Origin: Candidatus Woesearchaeota archaeon
Lineage (GTDB): Archaea > Nanobdellota > Nanobdellia > Woesearchaeales > UBA12501
DNA: 64,000 nt
Reading direction: 5' to 3'
NCBI GenBank assembly: GCA_030651375.1
Contig: JAUSFM010000003.1
Location: 62,001-126,000, forward strand
In this document: positions 45,360 through 53,867 of the stretch, in pieces
Layout of the letters: the number at the start of each line of letters is the position of its first letter
How positions within the stretch are numbered: position 1 is the first letter of the stretch
Position numbers and translations under genes: made by a program
Notes under the pieces: model-generated
Told to the model about the DNA's origin: nothing
The model's database searches: none
The model's input: only the letters and a program-made list of their open reading frames with translations

Positions 45360-46211
45360 TTAGCTCAATTTTTTGACTTCAATACTTATTGCAGGAGCCA
45401 ACACGCGGTTGTACCGTGGGCATTGCTTGAATGGAATTTTGTTTTTCTGGCAATACTCAATCAATGCCGATTGCTCTGCGGCGCTTGAAAAAACTGCCAC
45501 CACATTGATAGCAACGCTTTGCCGGTGAATAATTGTATGATGAACAAGGTCGCTTTTTATGTTTTGTGCTTTTGCACTTAAAAAGGCGACGCGGCTTTTT
45601 AAGGCGGTGAGTTTTTGGAGGAGAAGCGCAGTATCAAAAAGTGGTTGCACAAGACGCACTGTCGGTGCAAATTCTTCGGCGAATTGGGTAAGATAGTTTT
45701 CTTTGCACGACAAACAGCCGCCGGTGCCCACATTGACCAGCTTGTCCAGGCCAAAGCTGCACACTTTGATGTCGCTGTCATACGACGGAAGAAACCCGAT
45801 GCTGCCGGAGATGTCTTCAATCACAAGGCAGTTATTTTTTTTGCAGATTGAGATGATGTCTTCCATCGGCTGCTGCACAAAATAGCCGCCGAGGCTTTGG
45901 ATGAGAATGGCTGCAGCGGTTGTTGATGTTATTTTTTCTTTCAAATCAGCGAGGTCGATGAGGCCGTTGTCGGTTTTCACCTCGACAATGTTGAAGCCGA
46001 GCAATTTTGGCAGCGTTTGATAGGACAGCCAACCGGCTTGGTCGGGAATGAGAATGGTTGGGTAAGCGGCAGTCGGTTTTCGGTGTTCGATTGATGCGCA
46101 TTTCACTATGTGCAGCGCTAACAAAATCGCTCCATCGCCGCGATGGGTGAGCTGAATATGGGAATGGCTGGTAAGAGATTTTAATTGTTCAATAACGCCG
46201 TGCTGTTCCAT
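45360..46211 (-). CDS. PLP-dependent enzyme, fold type I, short
   Basis: 283 residues. VIEDISGSIG holds the PLP-contacting Asp and CSFGLDKLVNVGTGG the Schiff-base Lys in a DegT/aminotransferase-like setting; ILIQSLGGYFVQQ is the loop before. The usual C-terminal small domain is shortened (family proteins are 350-400 residues). Could be an aminotransferase or a cysteine-desulfurase relative. Leaderless, TTTTTAAA centred 26.5 bases upstream. Confidence 0.75.
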   Translation of the reverse strand: MEQHGVIEQLKSLTSHSHIQLTHRGDGAILLALHIVKCASIEHRKPTAAYPTILIPDQAGWLSYQTLPKLLGFNIVEVKTDNGLIDLADLKEKITSTTAAAILIQSLGGYFVQQPMEDIISICKKNNCLVIEDISGSIGFLPSYDSDIKVCSFGLDKLVNVGTGGCLSCKENYLTQFAEEFAPTVRLVQPLFDTALLLQKLTALKSRVAFLSAKAQNIKSDLVHHTIIHRQSVAINVVAVFSSAAEQSALIEYCQKNKIPFKQCPRYNRVLAPAISIEVKKLS

Positions 46212-46286
46212 AGCCAGCGAAAACAGGGCAGGGTTTTTAAACCTTTCTTCAAAAACATTTTAAAAGACTGGTAGTATACAACGAGT

Positions 46287-46514
46287 ATGATCCGCAAACA
46301 GATGCGCAGCAGGACAAAGAGGTTTCTCAGCGCAGCAGGGCTGGCAAGCATTGTGCTTGGGGCGCCGAGCGCCTTAGAGTCGCTGCTTACCTACAACCTG
46401 CGGGCAGCCGTACTGCCGGGCTTGTTTATTGTCGGCGGCTTGCTGCTTATCAACATGGTTGTTCGTGAACAGCTCCCCACGACGCACCGGCGAAAAAAAG
46501 GAATCTTTTGGTAA
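46287..46514 (+). CDS. Small membrane protein, 75 residues
   Basis: Basic N-terminus and two hydrophobic segments (about 13-29 and 38-60), basic end. TTTTAAAA centred 25.5 bases upstream. No family recognised. Confidence 0.55.
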   Translation: MIRKQMRSRTKRFLSAAGLASIVLGAPSALESLLTYNLRAAVLPGLFIVGGLLLINMVVREQLPTTHRRKKGIFW

Positions 46515-46875
46515 ATGTGTTGTAAAAAAAACTGCATCAGCTATCACGAAACGGATAGTGAATTGATGCATAATTGGTGGTGTGTAGTGTGTCAACAGCC
46601 ACTACAAAAACGGGTTCGCATTGTAAACAAAGTGGGGGCAAGGAAAAAATGTGGTCTGCACATTCTGATTTTTCTTGAAGGGCGAAAAACCGGCGCCGGT
46701 TTTTCGCCGCGCGGTTTTTTCGTGACCGTGCTACTGCATCGGTTATTTCCTTACCAGTTCATTCCTTGCCGTTACCGTCGTGACATTGGCTGATGCAGAA
46801 ACACACCACCCACTACACACCATATCGGCTGATGGAGATACATGCACATTAAAAAATAATCCGGGAATCGAAGAG
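46515..46875. repeat. Gene-free region with palindrome and inverted repeats
   Basis: About 360 bases without a convincing gene. A perfect 26-base palindrome sits at 46682-46707 (arms GCGAAAAACCGGC / GCCGGTTTTTCGC). A 12-base inverted pair TGGTGTGTAGTG (46578-46589) / CACTACACACCA (46811-46822) and a 10-base pair CTGCATCAGC (46532-46541) / GCTGATGCAG (46789-46798) flank it, and a shorter GCTGATG recurs at about 46828. These look like remains of a small mobile element or a large folded RNA. A 92-codon frame here is judged spurious. Confidence 0.6.
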
Positions 46876-46905
46876 TTTAAATAACCTCCAGTACGCTGGT
46901 GTCCA

Positions 46906-47421
46906 ATGAAAGAAAACTACTACGACGCCATCGCCGCTGGCTATGAAGAACTGCACCGTGACGAGCAGGAAAAGAAAATTGCGCTGGTCAAAAAATATCT
47001 TAAAGTAAAACAAACAAACCTGCTTCTTGACGTCGGCTGCGGCACCGGCATAACGTCGAATTTTCCGTGCGATGTGGTTGGACTTGACCCGTCGAAAAAA
47101 CTGCTGGAACGGTTCAACGCGCCGCTCGCGAAAAGCGTGAAAACAATTTGCGCACCGGCAGAGAAAATGCCGTTGCCCGACAAGAAGTTTGATGTTGTTG
47201 TGTCAATCACCGCGCTTCAGAATTTTGACGATGCAGAAAGAGGGATTAAAGAAATGTGCCGCGTTGGAAAGAAAAACGCGCGCTATGCGATTAGTTTTCT
47301 GAAGAAGTCGCCAAAGAAAGAAAAATTGGCCGTGCTGATACACAAATATTTTGTGGTGACGAAAGAGATTGAAGAGGAGAAAGATGCCATATTTTTTGGT
47401 CGAAGAAAGGGGAAGATTTAA
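46906..47421 (+). CDS. Class I SAM-dependent methyltransferase
   Basis: 171 residues. The start ENYYDAIAAGYEELH, motif I LLDVGCGTGITSNF, VGLDPSKKLLERF and PLPDKKFDVVVSITALQNF are typical of Methyltransf_11 enzymes. Leaderless: TTTAAATA centred 26.5 bases upstream. Short C-terminal basic tail. Substrate unknown. Confidence 0.82.
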   Translation: MKENYYDAIAAGYEELHRDEQEKKIALVKKYLKVKQTNLLLDVGCGTGITSNFPCDVVGLDPSKKLLERFNAPLAKSVKTICAPAEKMPLPDKKFDVVVSITALQNFDDAERGIKEMCRVGKKNARYAISFLKKSPKKEKLAVLIHKYFVVTKEIEEEKDAIFFGRRKGKI

Positions 47422-47447
47422 ATATTCTAAAGCAGCACCCGAGAGAT

Positions 47448-47660
47448 ATGAGAACGTTTACTGCACTACTGGAAAAAGAAGAGGATATGTATGTTGCCAC
47501 CTGCCCTGAAGTAGGGACGGTGAGCCAAGGGCATACCATTGAAGAAGCTGTTGCAAACCTGCAAGAAGCAACAAAACTGTACCTTGAAGAATTCCCGTGC
47601 AAAGAAACAAAGCGCCCGCTTCTGACCACATTCGAGGTAGCTGAAGTTGCGCATGCTTAA
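47448..47660 (+). CDS. hicB: HicB-type antitoxin, second pair
   Basis: 70 residues. FTALLEKEEDMYVATCPEVG, TVSQGHTIEEAVANLQEA: HicB fold. TTTAAATA is centred 27.5 bases upstream. Stop overlaps the toxin start by eight bases. Sequence differs strongly from the pair at 41135, so these are separate acquisitions rather than a recent duplication. Confidence 0.88.
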   Translation: MRTFTALLEKEEDMYVATCPEVGTVSQGHTIEEAVANLQEATKLYLEEFPCKETKRPLLTTFEVAEVAHA

Positions 47661-47877
47661 GAAAATTTCTGGAAAAGAATGCATCAAAATTCTATGTAAC
47701 AAATTCGGTTTTGTGATGGTTCGCCAGACTGGAAGCCATGGGATTCTTAAGAAAGAAACGCCACAAGGAGCAGTCGGAACAGTAGTTTCATTGCACAAAG
47801 AATTAAAGATTGGAACGCTTAAGGGAATTCTCCGGCTTGGCAAAGTCGAGGAAGAAGATTTTGCAGAATATCAATAA
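47653..47877 (+). CDS. hicA: HicA-type toxin, second pair
   Basis: 74 residues from the ATG at 47653 (a TTG at 47647 is the alternative). SGKECIKILCNKFGF, RQTGSHGILKK with the catalytic His, and SLHKELKIGTLKGILRLGKV match HicA. Confidence 0.88.
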   Translation: MLKKISGKECIKILCNKFGFVMVRQTGSHGILKKETPQGAVGTVVSLHKELKIGTLKGILRLGKVEEEDFAEYQ

Positions 47878-47950
47878 ATGAGTAAGCTGATTTTCTTTTG
47901 AATTAGAGAATAGCAGAAAATTTTTAAATGCACCTTCACTGCTATTGGTA

Positions 47951-48286
47951 ATGGATGGAACAACAATAGCAGATGCTGCACAAAGTGCTGTTTATACCGC
48001 AGGCACCCTGGGGAGCTTGTATTTATCATTGAGATATATCGTTAAACCGATGATAATTTCGATTGCCCCGATTGCATCTATTCTTGAATTCCAGAGAGAC
48101 CTGTATACAACAGCAGTAACAGAGAGGGCACGAATTGCCATAGAGTTAGGTAAAGCAGGAAGATCTCCTAAGGATATTTCAGATATTTTGGACGCAAGTG
48201 TTCAGATACCGGTGATCGAACACGACGCTATTCTTAAGCAAGAAGTTCAGCAAAGGCAACCCGTTGCTGAAACCCCAGTAAGCTGA
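47951..48286 (+). CDS. Hypothetical protein, 111 residues
   Basis: The ATG at 47951 has TTTAAATG centred 24.5 bases upstream. Residues 12-45 are moderately hydrophobic (one or two membrane helices); the rest is a charged helix. No family recognised. Confidence 0.55.
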   Translation: MDGTTIADAAQSAVYTAGTLGSLYLSLRYIVKPMIISIAPIASILEFQRDLYTTAVTERARIAIELGKAGRSPKDISDILDASVQIPVIEHDAILKQEVQQRQPVAETPVS

Positions 48287-48391
48287 TTTTTTTCGAAAGA
48301 AAAAGGTAATCCTTCTCATCAACAACTGATTACATATCGCTTCTTTACCACCACTATCTTTTTAAGTCTCGCACACACAAAATTAATTTTA

Positions 48392-49270
48392 ATGGCTCGA
48401 CTTTCAGTTGATGATATTCAAGACCACGCATGGGAATTTCCCAAGTCCGACAATCCGTTTGAGCTTGCTCATGGATATGGGCCTAATGTCCATATACTGA
48501 ATGACCCCCTCCTTCTCGCAATGATTGCAAAAATCGGCCATCCCCAGACCGATCAGTCATCGGCACTGCGTGCGCTGGGTTATTTTTATCAAGCCGCGAT
48601 GCACCACGTCGTGCGCAATGAAGTTGGCACGAATGATAGTGATATAGAAACGCGAATGTCGGCACATGATCCCGACCACGCGCGGTACACTGGCCCCATG
48701 CCCAGCGATGAGCACGGCATAGTTCTCGTTTCCATCCTGCGCGGCGGCGCGCCGGCAACAGAAAAAGCAAAAGAGTATCTTGCGTTCGCAACCGGAAGGC
48801 CTGTGCGCACCGATTATATCATGGCAAACCGCACAACTGATGAAGGGCACCACGTCACTGGCTGCGCGGTTTCTGGAGCAAAACTTGCGGAGAATCCATC
48901 GGTTGACTCAAAAATACTCGTTGTTACCGACCCTATGGGGGCGACCGGCGGCACAATTCTTGGAGCGCGCGATTTATACACGGGGAAATTGGGATTGATG
49001 AATGCAAACTTTCCGCTGCCAGAAAGAGTAGGAACATACGACAGAATGGTTGCGGTGCACCTCATCGTTGCGCCGGAATATCTTGTGCGCATGGAGAAAG
49101 AGTTTCCTGACCTTCGAATTTACGCAGGCCGTGTTGACCGGGGCTTGAGCCATCCTGACGCCTTGAAAGCGCCTCCCGGCACCATGCGAAGTTTGGAGCG
49201 TGGGCTCAATGACCGCCAGTATATTCTTCCCGGCGCCGGCGATTTGGGCGCGGTGTTTTCAGGCGAGTAG
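48392..49270 (+). CDS. upp: Uracil phosphoribosyltransferase family protein
   Basis: 292 residues. VLVSILRGGAPATEKAKEYL is the PRTase core, DPMGATGGTILGA the PRPP-binding loop, and the end NDRQYILPGAGDLGAVFSG is the uracil-binding hood of UPRT. It makes UMP from uracil and PRPP. It is longer than bacterial UPRT (about 210) because of an N-terminal extension and an insert around the HHVTGCAVSGA segment. Part of nucleotide salvage with the phosphorylase at 19648. Confidence 0.85.
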   Translation: MARLSVDDIQDHAWEFPKSDNPFELAHGYGPNVHILNDPLLLAMIAKIGHPQTDQSSALRALGYFYQAAMHHVVRNEVGTNDSDIETRMSAHDPDHARYTGPMPSDEHGIVLVSILRGGAPATEKAKEYLAFATGRPVRTDYIMANRTTDEGHHVTGCAVSGAKLAENPSVDSKILVVTDPMGATGGTILGARDLYTGKLGLMNANFPLPERVGTYDRMVAVHLIVAPEYLVRMEKEFPDLRIYAGRVDRGLSHPDALKAPPGTMRSLERGLNDRQYILPGAGDLGAVFSGE

Positions 49271-49340
49271 AAACCGGGAATAAAGAGTAAAAAAATATAA
49301 AAGTATAAAAAATAATAGAAATAATATATATCTGTATTCT

Positions 49341-49424
49341 TCAATCACCGCAGCAACAGGATGAACAGGATTCTGATTCCTTGCTCTCTGTTTTTGCTGA
49401 TGATGCCTTTTTCTTCTTTGCCAT
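49341..49424 (-). CDS. Lys/Cys-rich microprotein, 27 residues
   Basis: The ATG at 49424 is preceded by GGTGATC with three bases spacing; TATTTAAA at 49457-49464 predicts transcription about ten bases before the ATG. The product starts MAKKKKASSAKTE and ends CSSCCCGD: a Lys-rich head and five-Cys tail. CxxCCC suggests metal binding. The full promoter, ribosome site and frame make it convincing despite its size. Confidence 0.6.
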   Translation of the reverse strand: MAKKKKASSAKTESKESESCSSCCCGD

Positions 49425-49523
49425 AGTGATCACCAAAGTTTGAAAAGATGCGCTGGTATTTAAAGTTGATTCCGAGCGCAATATTTAAATATCATCAACC
49501 CTCTGATGGTCAAAACGAGGTGC

Positions 49524-50306
49524 ATGGTGAAAATCCGCGAGCTGTTGGCGACGATTATGCTGGCATTCAACCCAGCCAAGTATGACGTCCTCGCCGCCCA
49601 GAGCAAGCGAAAGGCGATGTGGTACTTCTGCTGTATGGTATTTCTCGTTTTTATCATCACGTCGGTGCTGATGGTTCCCAACCTGCTTACCCTGCCGCAG
49701 TATTTGCACGAGGAAATTGCCAAGTTTGACCAGCTGAAGCTGAATGTGGAGTACCAGCAAAAAGAGCCGGTTAGGATTACACAAAATATGCCGATTCTTA
49801 CTGTTGACACGATTAATGAGCATACTGATATCGATGAGGGAACCGTGCTGATAACCAAGAACGCAATTTTCTATCGATTCCTTCCATTCGGGCCCGGCAC
49901 AAAAATAGTTACCGGCGAAGAAAACAGCCTGCAAGGCGTTAATGTTATCTTGATGATTTTGTTTGTCGCCGCACTGCCGGTGCTGCTCATTGGTGTATTC
50001 CTGTACGGCCTGATAAAATATTTGTTGGTTATCATCCTTGCCGCATGCATTGGATTGGTTGTTGCACGGTGTGTGCACTACGGCCTGACATTCAGAGAAG
50101 TATTCAACATCAGCATGTTCGCCGGCACACCGCTGGTGGTGCTTGGCCTGCTGACAAAACCATTTATCCCGTCGCTGGGTTATCTTGAGTATGTGATTTT
50201 CTTGGTGTATTTCTTCCTCGGCTGCATCAAAGTAGGTGACTTTGAGGAAGTAAAGCGGCGTTCCCAGCGCAGTGGAAAAGACCATGAGTTTCAAGAGTAC
50301 AAATAG
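49524..50306 (+). CDS. Multi-pass membrane protein (DUF1189/Yip1-like)
   Basis: 260 residues from ATG 49524 (ATG 49506 adds six; the TATA box at 49482-49491 predicts transcription from about 49513, favouring the later one). One N-terminal membrane helix, an exported domain of about 100 residues, then four helices. NPAKYDVLAAQSKRKAMWYF and the overall layout resemble DUF1189. Function unknown. Confidence 0.7.
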   Translation: MVKIRELLATIMLAFNPAKYDVLAAQSKRKAMWYFCCMVFLVFIITSVLMVPNLLTLPQYLHEEIAKFDQLKLNVEYQQKEPVRITQNMPILTVDTINEHTDIDEGTVLITKNAIFYRFLPFGPGTKIVTGEENSLQGVNVILMILFVAALPVLLIGVFLYGLIKYLLVIILAACIGLVVARCVHYGLTFREVFNISMFAGTPLVVLGLLTKPFIPSLGYLEYVIFLVYFFLGCIKVGDFEEVKRRSQRSGKDHEFQEYK

Positions 50307-50372
50307 GATACATGAGCACCACAAACTTTTTAAAAACAAGTAGGTGCAGGGAAATAAAAGTGGTGATTGATT

Positions 50373-51032
50373 TTGTTGGATGTTGAAAAAATTCAGCGCG
50401 TCGGCAAACTGGCAGGTGAACTTCTTAGCAGTGGCATGGCCAAAGACAGCCAAGACGCCATGCGCAAGGCAGAAGACATGCTTCTCAAGCGCCAAGATAC
50501 ACACTTGGCCAGCCCATTTATGGATAATTCGAATTCTCACGAACAACAACCAATGAGAATAAAAAAAGAAGAGGATGTTGATTACAGCATTATTATCCGC
50601 AAGTTTACCAGCATGGTGGACGAGCAGAAGCGCGAAGTTGAAACGCTGAAAGCAATGATTTCTCAAATGCAAAAAGAAGTTCAGGAAATAAAATATGCAG
50701 CGCCACGGCGGTATGAAACTCCTCCGCAAACCATGCAAACAATGGCACCGCAAGAAACAAGCGCGCCGGCATCGTCTTATGTTCCTCAACCACAACCATT
50801 AACTGGCTTTGGTGAGAACGTCGCGGTGAGCAGGTCGGTTCCGACGTCAGGCGCACCGACACGAGGTAGTGTTCCCATTATCGGCCCTGATGGCAAGCCA
50901 TTTGCAGTGCAGCCGCGCATCGGCGGCGGAGATAATATTCCAACGGTCGGCAACAATCCGCGAAGCGGCGACTACAAATCATCCGATGTTTCTATTGAGA
51001 AATTTTTCTATTCTGGCTCGAAGAAGAGATAG
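50373..51032 (+). CDS. Coiled-coil protein with Pro/Gln-rich tail, TTG start
   Basis: About 219 residues. No ATG is near the start; TTG at 50373 with GGTGA seven bases before is preferred. A predicted coiled coil (about 70-110, VDEQKREVETLKAMISQMQK) is followed by a Pro/Gln/Ser-rich region and a basic end (FFYSGSKKR). No family recognised. Confidence 0.65.
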   Translation: MLDVEKIQRVGKLAGELLSSGMAKDSQDAMRKAEDMLLKRQDTHLASPFMDNSNSHEQQPMRIKKEEDVDYSIIIRKFTSMVDEQKREVETLKAMISQMQKEVQEIKYAAPRRYETPPQTMQTMAPQETSAPASSYVPQPQPLTGFGENVAVSRSVPTSGAPTRGSVPIIGPDGKPFAVQPRIGGGDNIPTVGNNPRSGDYKSSDVSIEKFFYSGSKKR

Positions 51033-51088
51033 ATAAATAAGATAGATATAAAGGAAGATTTATAAATATGCTCTTCTGACTGAGACGT

Positions 51089-53827
51089 ATGAAAATGAAC
51101 TGGATGAGCCTCTTTGTACTGGTTGTACTAAGTGTTTTTATCAGTGTGTTCTTGTCTTCGGCCATAGTTGCTGCTGAAGAACAGGCGAGTATTCAGACAC
51201 CCAACAATCTCCTTGAAATACAAGAGGCAATTGGTGCGGTACGAGCGGAACTCACTGCCGATGACCTTTCAGCGTTAACTGGCGGATTATTCAAAACAGC
51301 GCTCGGCAATTCTGAGTATCATCAATTTGTGCGGTTTAAAGCCGAAGAAGGTGAAGAAACAATCAATTCAGGGGCTGTTGTCTTTGCCACAAATTCCCAA
51401 AACGTCACGGGTGATTATCTTTTTTTCGGCGCAAACACCACCATTCTTGAATATGCACTTGTGTTTGATGACGGCATAAGCAGCAAAATCAGTGCAGGTT
51501 CCGCAGAAGATTTTGTTGGAAAAAAATTAAATATTCTTGGGAGCACATACACCATACAATCGGCAGCAGTTGATGGCGAAGAAGTGACCATATCTCTTGC
51601 CCAAGACAATACCACTCTCCAGTTTTCTGATAGCTCGTTTGCAGATGCTGACTTTTCAAATCACCCGTTAGTCAACAATCAAGAGATTGTTGATGGAAAA
51701 GTAAAAATTGAAGGATTTCGAGATGGTGATGTACTAACTATCAACTCTTTACGATATCGTATAACACCATCCTCTGATGTGTATGTCGTTCCAGGTCATG
51801 GAATTAAAGAATATCTCTCACAGCCAGAAGCTTTTTTAACAGATAATTGGGATATCCAATATGATGGATTAACTGATACGGGCGTATCAATTGTTCGGTT
51901 CAACTCCAAGGGAGATAATGCGTATGACCTGCAGTTTATGAACACTGAAGGACTTGAATATGATGTCCCTTTTGTTGACAATTCAGGAGATTCACTCTCG
52001 CAAGCGTTTAAAATGGGTGATGATGATAATGACCTTGTCGTCTTTGAAGGAAAGCTTGCAGAAGATTCAGTTGACGGCAGACGATTTACCACTAATCATC
52101 CCGGCTTTGATACTTGTGGAAATTTTTTCCCGATTGATGACCAAGACTGGTTTATTCTTACTTCTTCGAATGGCATAACACATATCTTACGTTATGAACA
52201 TATAGATGTAATAAATAAGACACTCAAATTTACTGACGACGCAGGACCTGAATATAGTTTCAATTACACTACCGAAAACCTCCCTAACGAATGTATTCTC
52301 GGAAAAACAAACATCAGGTTTGGCAATACGTCTTTTACCACTTACATTTCGAACGGAAATCAGGGCGCAGGCGATGCCGGCATTGGAAAATATCCTCTGA
52401 TTGTAGATATGAATGAAGATGGAAAAATTGACTTCAAACAAGTTCCTATCCGCGTGCAGGGTGGCGGGTTGCTACGGCTGTGGAATGTTGATAATCTTGC
52501 TTCACATTTTAACTACCCGTCAAATAACGAACAGGAAGACATAGAGAAATATCTTAATCTTTCAGCAGTGCATAATGGTGGTTCTAATCATTTTGGAGAA
52601 ACCTATCTTCGTGCTAATACAGACTCTCACGGCCAATTTGATGCGTCTATAATCACGGTGGCTGATGCCAGTGAAATGAGTGGACAAAAACCTTCTTTTG
52701 ATGGTAACGGTGTCCTCGATACTGGAAAAGATGAGATCATAAACATTACTATCTCTGGCGTGGCTGGCAACAAAGTTAACTTGAACGTTTCAAGCCCTCA
52801 AAAAGTGTATGATCCACCCAGATATCCCTTGCAGGTTACTTTACTGGAACTATTCCCCTTTTTTAATGAATCATTGATACAAGGAATGTCGACATACGGA
52901 TTATTTTTTGAGCAAACAGATGAATCAAGCACAAACGATGCAAACGATCTGACTATCGAATATCCATTAAGCCAGCGTGGTGGAAATGTAAACATCGTTA
53001 TGAATGATACTCTCATAAACAATATTTGCATCATCGCGTTTGAAGAAAATGAATATGTATCGCCCTGTGAAAGTTTGAATCTTTCAGAATATTCGGACCA
53101 TCCAGTCACCGGCATGACAATAACGGTTGAAGGATATGGCATGATTGATTTCGGCAATTCAAGTTTAAATCTGACAGACTCTGATCCGGATTTGTATCTG
53201 AATATTCTTCCGAATAATATAACTCTTCAAAGCACAGTGCTTAATGTTCCTGCCACGCTTACCCTATACGATCTTTCATTTGTCAATCCAGAAATACTCG
53301 TCAATGGACAGCCATGCTCCAGCAATGAATGTGTTATCTTAAATTACACTAATGGAACGCTGGTCTTTTCAGTGCCGCACTTTTCTTCGTATTCTGCTGG
53401 AGAAAAACAGCCAGCGCCACCTGCACAAAGCACCTCATCGATAGGCGGAGGCGGTGGGGGCGGAGGAGGCAGTAGAAAAAATACACAAGTACCGCAACAA
53501 ACAAATCAGCAGGTTCAATCAACTACACCAGTGGTCTCAGTTCCTGTCTCTGTTTCACCGTCTGCCCTTCAAGAACAAATTTCTGAATCTCCTGCTGAAA
53601 CAGCATCTCAAGAAGAATCACTCGGACTCAACCAAGAAGCAGACGCAGGACTTTCCGGCGTGACTGGAGCAGTGACTGCTGATGTTTCTGCAAGCAACAA
53701 ATCGGCGAAGATCAAGTCTATTGTTTCTCTTTTTATAGGAGTAGCATTACTCTATGGGTTTTTCAAATTGAAGGAAAGAAGAAGTGACCAGATTAATAAA
53801 CACAACAAAGAATTAAAAAAGGAGTAG
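51089..53827 (+). CDS. S-layer-like surface protein with C-terminal anchor
   Basis: 912 residues. Signal peptide about 29 residues (cleavage near VAAEE). A long beta-rich body with many NxT/NxS sites follows, then a nine-Gly run (about residue 785), a Gln/Pro/Ser-rich stalk and a C-terminal membrane helix (IVSLFIGVALLYGFFKL) with basic end. Layout matches a cell-wall-spanning surface protein. TTTATAAA centred 26.5 bases upstream. Different in sequence from the S-layer-like gene at 38440. Confidence 0.75.
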   Translation: MKMNWMSLFVLVVLSVFISVFLSSAIVAAEEQASIQTPNNLLEIQEAIGAVRAELTADDLSALTGGLFKTALGNSEYHQFVRFKAEEGEETINSGAVVFATNSQNVTGDYLFFGANTTILEYALVFDDGISSKISAGSAEDFVGKKLNILGSTYTIQSAAVDGEEVTISLAQDNTTLQFSDSSFADADFSNHPLVNNQEIVDGKVKIEGFRDGDVLTINSLRYRITPSSDVYVVPGHGIKEYLSQPEAFLTDNWDIQYDGLTDTGVSIVRFNSKGDNAYDLQFMNTEGLEYDVPFVDNSGDSLSQAFKMGDDDNDLVVFEGKLAEDSVDGRRFTTNHPGFDTCGNFFPIDDQDWFILTSSNGITHILRYEHIDVINKTLKFTDDAGPEYSFNYTTENLPNECILGKTNIRFGNTSFTTYISNGNQGAGDAGIGKYPLIVDMNEDGKIDFKQVPIRVQGGGLLRLWNVDNLASHFNYPSNNEQEDIEKYLNLSAVHNGGSNHFGETYLRANTDSHGQFDASIITVADASEMSGQKPSFDGNGVLDTGKDEIINITISGVAGNKVNLNVSSPQKVYDPPRYPLQVTLLELFPFFNESLIQGMSTYGLFFEQTDESSTNDANDLTIEYPLSQRGGNVNIVMNDTLINNICIIAFEENEYVSPCESLNLSEYSDHPVTGMTITVEGYGMIDFGNSSLNLTDSDPDLYLNILPNNITLQSTVLNVPATLTLYDLSFVNPEILVNGQPCSSNECVILNYTNGTLVFSVPHFSSYSAGEKQPAPPAQSTSSIGGGGGGGGGSRKNTQVPQQTNQQVQSTTPVVSVPVSVSPSALQEQISESPAETASQEESLGLNQEADAGLSGVTGAVTADVSASNKSAKIKSIVSLFIGVALLYGFFKLKERRSDQINKHNKELKKE

Positions 53828-53867
53828 GATAGTAGAGTAATAGTACATCAAAAAAAAGAGGTGCCCC

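Noticed and set aside
46515-46793. 92-codon plus-strand frame rich in Cys at its start
   Set aside because: It has no TATA box or ribosome site, crosses the 26-base palindrome and its translation changes character along the length; treated as a by-product of the repeats.
49485-50795. 436-residue minus-strand frame
   Set aside because: It covers two plus-strand genes with good starts; its translation is His/Cys/Phe-rich as expected from an antisense reading.
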